DNA of 64,000 nt from Thysanoteuthis rhombus (Eukaryota; Mollusca; Cephalopoda; Oegopsida; Thysanoteuthidae), in the NCBI GenBank assembly GCA_963457665.1, contig OY735212.1, positions 53,869,338-53,933,337 on the forward strand, in the 5' to 3' direction. A program made the translations under genes and the position numbers. The notes under the pieces are model-generated. The model did no database searches. It was not told the DNA's origin and was given only the letters and a program-made list of their open reading frames with translations. Position 1 is the first letter of the stretch, and each line of letters begins with the position of its first letter. Below, piece by piece: positions 54,753-64,000 of this stretch.

Positions 54753-55786
54753 CTTTCACGTTTAATTCGTCAAATTGGGGAGACGTTCAATGTCACTTCG
54801 AAAATATCATATAGTCTCTGGTTCGAATCATCGGCTTCGATTAATATGGCGACTCAGTTTTTGGACGACAAGCATAAACACTCCCCAAGCAAAATTAAAG
54901 AAGAGGAAACAAGTTTGAGATAAAACAAATGACTGCAATAGAAAGACAGATGGAATATGTTTGATTTTACAAATGGCTTATTCACTTAAAGCCACCCCAC
55001 CTACGTTGCCAGAAAAAAATGGAAGAAACGACTTCGACTATGAGAAATGAGTCGAAAGCAAATGGGAAAGTGACCAGGGCGGAAGGTGACTGAGATTCAT
55101 GGGCGGAACTCTTGGCCTTATTTACAGTCCATTATGTAAGCAGGCGTAATTAGTGGGATTTTTGCTGCAAGATGGGGGGAGGGGGCAGTCGGGGTGGTAT
55201 TGGGAGAGGGCACCGAGAGGAGGATCATCAGTGTCCCTGTAGGTTTCCTTCATTTTCTACATGTTCCCGATCTAATTTACCCCCTCTTCTTATTCTTCAC
55301 TTTCCATCCTTCTTCTTTCCTTGACAGCATTTGCGTCTCTCTCCCCCCTCCACGCTACGCCTACTCGTTTTCTTCGACATTCACAGCTGCTCAAATATAT
55401 TCAAACCGGACTTCGTTTCACCGTCTGTATGCATCTCATTATCAATATCTTACCCTGCCCTTTTTGTAAGCCCTAAATCCATCCATAGCGTTCTGTAGAT
55501 GGACAAGAGATACGAGAGAAATATCTGGAAAATTAGCCCTGTACAATCTATCGTATTTTACTATATAAACCGCATTAGCGCGTATTATCTACGGAAACAC
55601 AATCGTTATACATATTTGTACCAATAAGAAAAACACGAACCTGCACAATGTGTTGATATAATTGAAAAAAAAACAAACTTCAAAATTCCGACTAAGAATA
55701 TTCTAACAAAAGTTGGTAACAACGCAATCTTCGTTTCCTCTCGTGAAAAAATGACTTAACAATTGCGCCAGCTTTTTAGCATTTGT

Positions 55787-56950
55787 CTTATGGGAATAAA
55801 CATCAATCAATTATTGAGCACTTGTGAAATAGGACATCACTTGGGTTTTGAACACCTGTCATACGGAAATGTACATAGTTTAACTTTTAAACATGTCTTA
55901 TTGAAATGAACATCAATGATCTTCTGAACATGTGTCAAATGGAAATCAGTCAGTTTTTAAACACTTGTATGAAAATTGACCTCAGTTTGCTTTGACTTGA
56001 TTTACGGAAATGTACATCGATCAACTTATGAACATCTGTCGTATAGAATTTTACATCAATCAACATTTAAACATTAGTTTTATGGAAATGAACATCATAC
56101 ACTTTTAAACACTTGTCTTACTGAAATGAACATAAATCAACTTTTAAACATTTGTCTTGAAGAAATAAACATCGATCTAAACATTTGTCAAATGGAAATG
56201 TCAACTATTTAAGATTTGTCTAATGGAGATGAACACCCGTCAGTTTTCAAACATTTGTCCCACGGAAATGAAAATCAGTCAGCTTTTAGATACTTGTCTT
56301 ATGAAAATGAACGTCAACCAACTTTCAAACTTTTGTTTCGTTGAAATGAACATTCCTCAGCTTTAAAATACTTGTCTCATGGAAATTACTATCGGTCAGC
56401 TTTGAAACACCCGTCTTACCGGAATGAACATCAATCAGTGTTTATATATTTGTACGACGAAAACAAAACCAGTCATATTTTAAGCCCTTTTCTTACGGAA
56501 ATGAAATGAAAAGTACAAAAACAAAAACGAACAAAAACCAGTCAGCTTTTAGACACGTGTCTTATGGAGATGAACATCGTTTAGCATTCAAACACTTGTC
56601 TTATGGAAATAAACGTTAGTAAGCTTTTAAATACTTTTCATTTCTATGATCAGGTCATCTTTTAAACACTTGTCACGTGGAAATGAATATCGGTCAGCTT
56701 AAAACATTTGTAATGGAAATTAATTTCAATCAGGTGTTAAACCCTTGTCTCATGAAAATGAGCAACTGTCATCTGTTAATCATTTGTTTTACAGATGAAC
56801 ATCAGTCAGCTTTCAAACAGATGTCTTACAGACATGAACACCAGTCAGCTTCTGAACACTTGTCTTACGGAAATGAACATCTGTCAGCTTTCAAGCATTT
56901 GTTTTATGGAAATGAATATCAGTTAGCTTTTCAATACTTGTCTTTTCCTT
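55787..56950 (+). repeat. Minisatellite, 39-bp unit, about 28-30 copies
   Basis: Diverged units have the rough consensus CTTATGGAAATGAACATC then AGTCAGCTTTTAAACACTTGT. A 39-bp unit keeps frame, so parts read as repeats of a 13-residue peptide like GNEHQSAFKHLSY; the longest open frame is 56677-57039. Units near the right end are best conserved. Indels break the frame across the array, so it is annotated as satellite DNA. Confidence 0.85.
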
Positions 56951-57049
56951 GTCACTCGACACAGAAAAGACGCACTGGCGAAAAAGATTTATTCATTACG
57001 AAAATCAAAAATGAAGACAAGTGCTACGCTCCAGTGTGAAACTCCAGTC

Positions 57050-57720
57050 TTACTTCTATTCTGACAGTAGATGATTTTTGAAACGTTGGTATTGTAAATA
57101 TAATAAACAAAAAATTGGTCGCTTAGTCATGATTTCAAATCACAGTAGAGATACGTTAATTTTATAGATATTTGTTTGGTTAGACATTATGGGGCAAACA
57201 ATGAGTGAAGAGTTCATTCACCTGAAGTAGGTGAGGATTGTTGATCTTTTTGTTACGATCGAAAAACATAATTATCTCAAGCGTCCGACCTTCAATGGAG
57301 TTGAACAAAAAAGTCAGAAGTAGATCTAAGAGAGTCTACAATACCTGAGCCTAAATGCCATCGACTGGTAGAAATTCTGTCATATTTTCGTTGGATAGAT
57401 GGCCATGGCATTAATGGTAGACAAATGGTTGGGAAGAGGCCGTCCTTAACGGAATCTTCCACCTATTTGCAGAGGTGGGGTCAGAGCGTACAATGCTTTC
57501 TCGAGGCTCCCTAGGAGGGAACGGCAAAGCAACGAAAATATTGTCAGATTCGTGGGTGGTAAAAGGGAGCATTGTGCAAGGACCAGTTCTCAAATTTCAT
57601 AAGACTTAATATAAGTTTTTATTTCCCTCTAGAGGGTGCAGAGGTTTGTGTCAACAATGACCAGAGAATGATTATCAAAAGGAGCAAAGGATCTCCTACT
57701 TTGCCCCCTCGCTTCTTTAG
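57050..57720. other. Intergenic DNA, nothing recognised
   Basis: No motif-bearing ORF and no repeat partner identified. Confidence 0.3.
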
Positions 57721-57732
57721 GAGGGCTTTATG

Positions 57733-57789
57733 TGTGTGTGTGTGTGCATATATGTATATATACATGTATCTATACCTGCATATACATGT

Positions 57790-57863
<74 letters not shown>
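57733..57863. repeat. (TG)n-(TA)n-(TG)n microsatellite
   Basis: A short TG run, mixed ATAC/TATG, a TA run near 57797-57828 and a TG run to 57863. Confidence 0.95.
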
Positions 57864-57866
<3 letters not shown>

Positions 57867-57871
57867 TTAAG

Positions 57872-58049
57872 GGACATCAATCAGATCACTTAAAAATCCA
57901 CTTTAACTTTTTATATCTTGTTGAATTATTTTGCTTTATCATCGCCCGATTCAATATGTTCACCATCTCCCACGGAGGTGACTCGATTTAGAAAATCACC
58001 AGCTCAGTGCTACAGACGAGACAACTCGTCTTGGTAAGTCGTCACTTCA

Positions 58050-58052
<3 letters not shown>
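57872..58052 (+). repeat. Repeat D, copy 1
   Basis: Shares TTTGCTTTATCATCGCCC, TGTTCACC...CGGAGGTGACTCGATTT and CAGCTCAGTGC blocks with 58503-58676. It lies between two microsatellites. Confidence 0.85.
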
Positions 58053-58138
<86 letters not shown>

Positions 58139-58215
58139 GTAAATAAATGTATTATATATACATTTGTATTTATGAACACTTGTGTTTGTGTGTGTGAGAG
58201 AGAGAGAGAGGGGGA
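58052..58215. repeat. (TA)n and (GA)n microsatellites
   Basis: About 86 bp of perfect TA to 58137, then a TG/GA purine run near 58180-58222. Confidence 0.97.
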
Positions 58216-58502
58216 GAGAGAGTTCAACAGGGACTGTTATCAATTAGAGTTATCCTCGTGCCTCATCACGTCTTTCGTTCCAAATCTGCACCCCATAAAC
58301 TTGAAGGCAAACAAAGTTGGCGTTTGTTATGTATCAGGGAGCGACAATAGTGAACGAGATTCTTTCTTACTTTTAACACTAATTGTACCTTAACGTAAAG
58401 TATGTCTTCTATTTGAAAAAAAGTGAAACTGAGCCAAGCCCTTGGTCGGCTAAATTCAACTAATTTATTACTTTTTTAGTTACAAATATAAGCCTCAAAG
58501 AA

Positions 58503-58676
58503 AATAAATCAGATCTCTTAAAAATCCACCTTATCTATTTACGTCTTGAAAAGGAATTATTTCGCTTTATCATCGCCCAGTTTAACATGTTCACGGACGG
58601 AGGTAACTCGATTTGAAAAAAAAATCACCAGTTCAGTGCCACAGATGAGATAACTGAGTCGTCAATTCAGTATCGA
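58503..58676 (+). repeat. Repeat D, copy 2
   Basis: Same-orientation partner of 57872-58052, about 630 bp away. Both copies are preceded by CAGAT(C)...CTTAAAAATCCAC. Confidence 0.85.
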
Positions 58677-59076
58677 ATTGATGTGTTCTTTTTTTTTCAC
58701 ATACATATAGTATATGAAGGAATCGGCGCACATGCTGGGCTCTGATAACCTTCTCACTATGCCAAGCGTGTATAGTACATATGGGAGCCTTTGAATAAGT
58801 AAGAATGGAAATAAAGATTTAAAGCTCCATGATAACAGAACAGGATTGTAATGATTAAAAAGAACCTGAATGAACACACGAAATAATAATAATAAACGGT
58901 TGCACCTCCTTTTATATTCATAAAGCGTCAAAAGGATCTACAACTTCCGGAACGTCATCGCTTCTTGTGAATGTTACTTATTTCGCTGAAGAGCAAAATA
59001 TTCGGTCGGTGTAAAAATAAATGGGTTTTTCACCATCAACTTTGAAGCAGTATATCTCTTTTGAAAATAGAAGTTA

Positions 59077-59345
59077 TTAATTGAAAAAAGAACCTTCAGA
59101 ATCTGCACATTTCTGCCAACTAGAAACAAGTTCATTTATTCCGGGAGCATAGGATTCTGGAGTCCTGGAACCAATGAATTCTTCGAAGGCGCTCTGAGCT
59201 GAATACCTTCCCTTGCATAATGCGGTCGAAATGCATGCAAAGTGGTAATCAGTCAGAGAGAGGTCGGATGAGTTAGTTGGGCGAGTTTTATAGCATGGTT
59301 CCTTCAATTTATGCAGGGTTATTGGCGTGACATACAGCTTTTTTG
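59077..59345 (-). pseudogene. Mariner transposase C-terminal fragment
   Basis: The - strand reads VTPITLHKLKEPCYKTRP, then SSDLSLTDYHFA (the catalytic PDLSPTDYHF block with the final Asp kept), GINELVSSWQKCADSEG and a stop, the expected end of a mariner transposase. The first two catalytic Asp regions are missing or unreadable. It belongs to a different subgroup from the copy at 8.1-8.75 kb, judging by SLTDYHF against APSGLH. Confidence 0.85.
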
Positions 59346-60286
59346 CTTTTCATTTGGGGTCATTTGCGCGTAAGTTGAGAGTTTTCACTTTTCCAATTTA
59401 GTACAAATGTTGAACAACTATTAAATGATCACTGTTTAGCTCCTCTGTTGCATTGCGAGCGGTTTCCGTTGATCTACGTTCCATCATGAATTCATACCAC
59501 ATAATTGCCCATCAGTGATTTGACAACCTCAAATGAAGCCGAATAAACAGTGAAAAGAAAACGTTCAGTTGAAATGAAAAGAGCGAAATTCACACTTTGA
59601 AATGATATATTCCATGAACGTTAAATAATACTTCAAAATAAAAAACGCAGTTATTTATGCACCGACCCAAAGATAAAGAGACATTGAAACAAGATGGTCA
59701 AATATATGATGTCCCCCTGGGCAAAGACAGTGAAATAAGAACAGTCTACTCCCGCAGATTGAATAGCAGGGCTTGACTCGATTGTGACAACATTGTCGAG
59801 TACCTTAAACACCTGAAGAAAGCCGGAAGGTACAACGGTCGAACGTTGTGAATATAAAAAACAAGTTAAGGATAATAGTCGGGATGAAACTATGCACAAA
59901 GATAATTCTTCACCCAAAGAATTTGAACAGAAAAAACAACTTTAGTAATGGAATAAGTTCTAAAAAAAATAGATTACTAAAAGGTTTAAGGAAAAATAGA
60001 TTAATAACACACACACACACACACACGCATATATATATATATGTCAAAATTCTATTAGTAAAATTTTATATAGTCCCTAAACATCATCGACAACGTGCCA
60101 CGCAAGTAATCTTTAATCCGATCTGTGTCATTTCAATGTGAAATCTCATCACTATTTTTTCAAGATCAATTCAATTTTAGGATCTTGGTGTATGTAATTT
60201 AATTTTATTTGTATTTATATTCTTTATCATTATTTATTATATTTATGGAGTTCATCAGCAGTTTTACTACAGCCCTGTTTCGAGAG

Positions 60287-60289
<3 letters not shown>

Positions 60290-60322
<33 letters not shown>
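60290..60322. repeat. (TA)n microsatellite
   Basis: Adjoins the 27-bp inverted sequence at the 3' end of the LINE fragment. Confidence 0.95.
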
Positions 60323-60324
<2 letters not shown>

Positions 60325-60349
60325 CCTATGCACGATTTACGATCATTCA

Positions 60350-61105
60350 TGATCATCATCACCAGTCGTTTAACGTCCGTCGTGGGACATAGACCTTCCC
60401 CAGGATTCGCTAGACCTCTCTATCATGGGCGTCAAGGGGTCAATACTTTCTGAATCTTTCTATTTCATCTCTCCATCATATGATGCCGGCCTTGGTTCTG
60501 GGTATCAATGTTGTGAGTCCATCTGTTGTCTGCCATTCTTGCAACATGACCAGCCAATTGCCTTTTGAGTTTTCTAATGGATTCTAGGTGTCTCAGACTC
60601 CGGTTTTCCTCCTGATATATTGTGCTCTCTTGTGAGGTTGAGTACGATTCTTTCATGTGCACGTTGCATACTTCTCAGTTTGGGGGTCAGTCTTTCGGTT
60701 AGGTCCCATGCTTCAGCTCCATAGGTGACTATCGAGAGGATGCATTGGTTGTATACTATTCTTTTAGGACTAATGGGATTTTCTTGTTCTCGAAGGTTGA
60801 ACTTACTCTACCGACAACTTGTCATCCTAGTGTGATTTTTTTCTTGATTTTTTCTTCTTTTGAGGGTTTCTTGGAGATTCGTTGTCCCAGGTAGATATAG
60901 TGGTCTACTTTCTCTAGCTTTGTGTTTTCGGCTTTGATCGTTATGTGTGTATGTACGTGTCTGACGTGGTTGTTGTATATGACCTTTGTTTTGCTAAAGT
61001 TCATGTGAAGACCAGCTTTCTTGTTTTCTTTATTCAGTTCATCTAGCATTAGTTGGAGGTCATGGAGGTTTCCTGCAAAAAAGGCTATTCCGTCTGCATA
61101 TCTGC
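60350..61105 (-). mobile_element. RTE-like LINE, 3' half (reverse transcriptase end and C-terminus)
   Basis: The - strand begins RYADGIAFFAGNLHDL (the FADD catalytic region, with the second Asp changed to Gly), then MLDELNKENKKAGLHMNFSKTK, VDHYIYLGQRISK and finally AGHVARMADNRWTHN and a 3' tail of TGAT repeats. Stops and frameshifts make it inactive. It is the exact continuation of the 5' half found in opposite orientation at 61177-62590. Confidence 0.85.
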
Positions 61106-61176
61106 CTCTGTGTGTGTGCGCATATTATCTATATTAATTTAATGTAAGTTCAGAATGATCGTAAATTGTGCATAGG

Positions 61177-62585
61177 TTACTTCTAAAAGCGATACCGTCA
61201 AAGACATTCAAGTCCTTAATCAAGTCAACGTAGGAAGCGATCACAGAATGGTAAGCTGGAAAATGCAAATTAATATCAACAATGAGTACAGGAAAATGTT
61301 CCATACCAAACTGCAACCACTAAACGTACGAAAAGAGCCCAATCGGATCTTCAAGCTTGAACTGAAAAACATATAAAATTCTTACCGAACCAGAGAAGAA
61401 CGACACCAACGGCAACATCAACGAATTAATCAACAAAATAACAGCCTCTTTAATTGAAGTCACTACTATATTCAAGGCAAGGAGCACACAAACCATTAGC
61501 AAAATCAAAGATGAAACCAAGAATCTCATGGGAAAACACAGAAACACCAAGCTACCGAAAAGAATAAGAGAGAAAATTGAAGCGACCAAACTGAATAAAT
61601 CAATTCAAAAGAAACAAAATGGAGACAAAACAAAAGATACACGAAAGAAATCATCAAAACAACTCTGGAAAAAGGTTGGGGTTTCAAAACTATAAACGAA
61701 GTACAGGACATGAACGAAAAACTAATATACTCTAAATCGAGATCTAGCAACAGACAGAGACAGGATTGTCGAACGTTCCCAAGAATTCTACCAAAACCCT
61801 ACTCCTCCTCCAGACAATGACTACAAAACAACGAACAGGATACACAAGACGCAAGTAATCCGTTCAAGGATTTCTCAGAAGTTACACCATAAGAGGTAAA
61901 ATAAACCATCAAACAAATAAAAAAGGAAAGTTCCTTCAACCATATAAGATCACCATCGACCTACTCACCAAAGCTGGTACGATCATCGCTAGGAAACTAG
62001 CTTTTCTATTCAATTCATGCCTAAAACAAAGTAAAGTCCTAGAGGATTGGAACAATGCAATCATAATGCTTTTATATAAAAAAAGAGAAAGGAAACTGGA
62101 AAGACTGCAACAACGACAGACCATTAAGTCTACTCAATTGCATCTACAAACTTTTCACAAAAATCATCACCAACCGAATCACAAAAAACACTACATGAGA
62201 ATAACTACGGGAGCAAACTGGCTTTAGACGAAGCTAGTCGACCATGGACCATCTTCATTCGATAAATCGATAAAGAGAAAGCAGCAAAATACAAGATGCC
62301 ACTCACAGTTGCATTTATCGACTTCAAGAAGGTCTTCGACTCGGTGGAAATTCCCATGGCCATTGAGGTTATCTCTCTACAAGATGTAGACTTTGTACAC
62401 GTCAGACTACTGCAACAAATACAGGGTCTACACTCAGCAGCTCCTTTATCAGGCTACATAAAGACTCGGAGCCTATTCAACTCCAAAATGGAGTAAGACA
62501 AGATGAAAACGGCTCACTCACACTCTTCACAGCCAGCCTCGAGATGATCTGTAGAAACCTAGATTGGGAAAATAAAGGAACGAAA

Positions 62586-62590
<5 letters not shown>
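61177..62590 (+). mobile_element. RTE-like LINE, inverted 5' half (endonuclease end and first part of reverse transcriptase)
   Basis: The + strand starts VTSKSDTVKDIQVLNQ with VGSDHRMV, the end of an apurinic-type endonuclease. A frame-broken linker follows, then LTVAFIDFKKVFDSVE (reverse transcriptase block with catalytic Asp), FTASLEMICRNLDWENKGT, stopping at a CA microsatellite. Stops occur throughout. The protein stops just where the - strand fragment at 60350-61105 takes up. Confidence 0.85.

Positions 62591-62638
<48 letters not shown>
62588..62638. repeat. (CA)n microsatellite
   Basis: About 50 bp of CA directly abutting the LINE 5' half. Confidence 0.97.
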
Positions 62639-62639
<1 letters not shown>

Positions 62640-62641
<2 letters not shown>

Positions 62642-64000
62642 ATTATACCGATGGATACTCACAAGAGATCTATTTCACAATCCTTGTGGTCTTCAGGTGA
62701 GTTTGGTGTTTCACCTGAAGATTGAAGGTTCGTGAAACAGATTTGTTGTGAGAATCCATCAGTGATAAAAACATCACATTACTTTTAGTATGTATGTGAG
62801 AAAATTAATTTTAAAGTTAGTGAAAAAATTGTCAATTTTTCGGTTGAAAATATTGGTAGAGAATCAACTAATTGTTTAATTACTGTACTTAGTATTCTTA
62901 AAGATGACATCATAAGTTGGTTTGCATGCAGTCTGAGATTGGAAACATGGGTAAACAATCAGTAGAAGTGACACGAACGGTGAGTCACGTCTGTTGCTAT
63001 GCTCACTGATTGCTCATCTTTAATACGTTTTTTGTTAACCTATGCAAGTAAGCTCTGTTTTGAGAAATTAAATAATGTGTAGTATAAAATATCATTCATA
63101 ATGATAATAACTTATATAAAATAACAAACTACACGTATGACATAAGCTATATATCAAAATTATAGATGAAAGAGAGGTGGTCTTTCATCAACACTGCTGG
63201 GGTGTCATGTTAATATATTTATTTTATTCTTAAAATCCCCGAAACTCTTACATGGTAATCAACTGAGAAAATTTACTCACTGTACCATAATAATAAAATA
63301 TATGTAAAACAGGGAAACAAAACACAGAAGAAAATCACATAAACTGACAGAACATATTGGAACATTAGTGACTGAAGTGACACAAAAAGAATTTCAAAAA
63401 AGATTTTTTCAATGTTCAGTGTTTAAAGCTATGTATATACATATATGTATATGCGTGTCATACAACAATGTCCATATTGTATAAACAGACCATTTGATAT
63501 ATGATGAGTTATTTCCCCCTTGAGTGTAACAATCTTGTGGTCTTGTGTCGGACTAAGGTAAGCTTAGTAATAACAATGTGCATCTACAAACATTACACGT
63601 CCAAGTTATGGTGTGTATGCTTAAAAAAATACTGAGTTCACATATTTCATTTGTTTATTAGCCTGACTTATTTTGACACGAAATAGTAAAACGAAAATAG
63701 GATAAAACTGTGCCAATTGTAAGCAAAAATACTCTTGTCATCGCATGGCGTCAATATTCTGAGACTCAAAACTTTTCATTTTACTGATTTACGTTCAGCA
63801 AAACGTTTTGGGCTTTGAATTAAAGCCAAAAGGTTAAAAGCAGTTCAACTTATTCTCTTATTTCTTGTCTGGTTTTATTCATTTTGCACGAACTTTATTT
63901 TTCTTGCCTTTTTTTTAATTGCCTGTTTGCCTTGAAGTATTCCTTCCTTTCATTCTTTAATTCATCTTAAAAACCGTCAACATTTTTTTCTGCCGTTTTT
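62640..64000. other. Intergenic DNA at the right edge
   Basis: No recognised repeat or RNA. One exon-like stretch near 62932-62979 (acceptor-like TGCATGCAG, ATG with 11 codons, donor GTGAGT) is noted without support. Confidence 0.3.

Noticed and set aside
62932-62979. Exon-like stretch with acceptor-like sequence, an ATG, 11 codons and a GTGAGT donor
   Set aside because: Too short to identify, and no downstream exon is visible before the window ends.
1-64000. CRISPR arrays, operons, prokaryotic ribosome-binding sites or phage modules
   Set aside because: The gene has 11 spliceosomal introns and the surroundings are eukaryotic repeats; the tandem arrays seen are minisatellites.

Overview
This window looks like nuclear DNA from an animal with a large, repeat-rich, AT-rich genome. 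It holds one clear protein-coding gene on the + strand: EED (embryonic ectoderm development), the WD40 subunit of Polycomb repressive complex 2. The gene has 12 coding exons between 21799 and 49501 and encodes a predicted 427-residue protein. All intron boundaries are GT-AG and all phases join without a break. The organism is inferred, not proven. The mix of tRNA-derived SINEs, RTE-type LINE fragments, mariner and hAT elements, a Penelope-like remnant and very long TA/CA microsatellites fits a coleoid cephalopod, probably an octopus.

Layout. 1-21.7 kb is upstream intergenic DNA: a decayed Penelope-like C-terminus (1.33-1.92 kb), inverted SINE pairs (2.0-4.0 kb), a dead mariner (8.1-8.75 kb), a long inverted repeat (11.9-12.7 kb), a foldback element (14.4-14.8 kb) and many microsatellites. 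21.1-21.8 kb is the probable EED promoter, with a perfect RFX X-box palindrome, an overlapping two-way E2F-type site and a palindrome centred on CACGTG just before the ATG. Intron 1 (about 11.9 kb) contains a roughly 2.3-kb hAT element with a decayed transposase, foldback and SINE elements, a duplicated 400-bp repeat and a mariner-derived short element. Introns 2-11 hold smaller insertions, including two hAT-type MITEs with 8-bp target-site duplications, and several copies of an unidentified 400-bp repeat that recurs 11 times across the window. 49.5-50.5 kb is the EED 3' UTR. 50.5-64 kb is downstream intergenic DNA with a 39-bp-unit minisatellite (55.8-56.95 kb), a mariner fragment (59.1-59.35 kb) and an RTE-like LINE that appears to have been split by an inversion (60.3-62.6 kb).

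I found no operon, CRISPR array, phage, toxin or novel multi-gene system. The most interesting points are the EED promoter architecture, the broken tandem copy of part of exon 9, repeat-derived DNA at the exon 6 acceptor, the inverted LINE with displaced target-site-like repeats, a near-perfect 26-bp hairpin inside the hAT element, and the unnamed repeat family enriched in and around EED.
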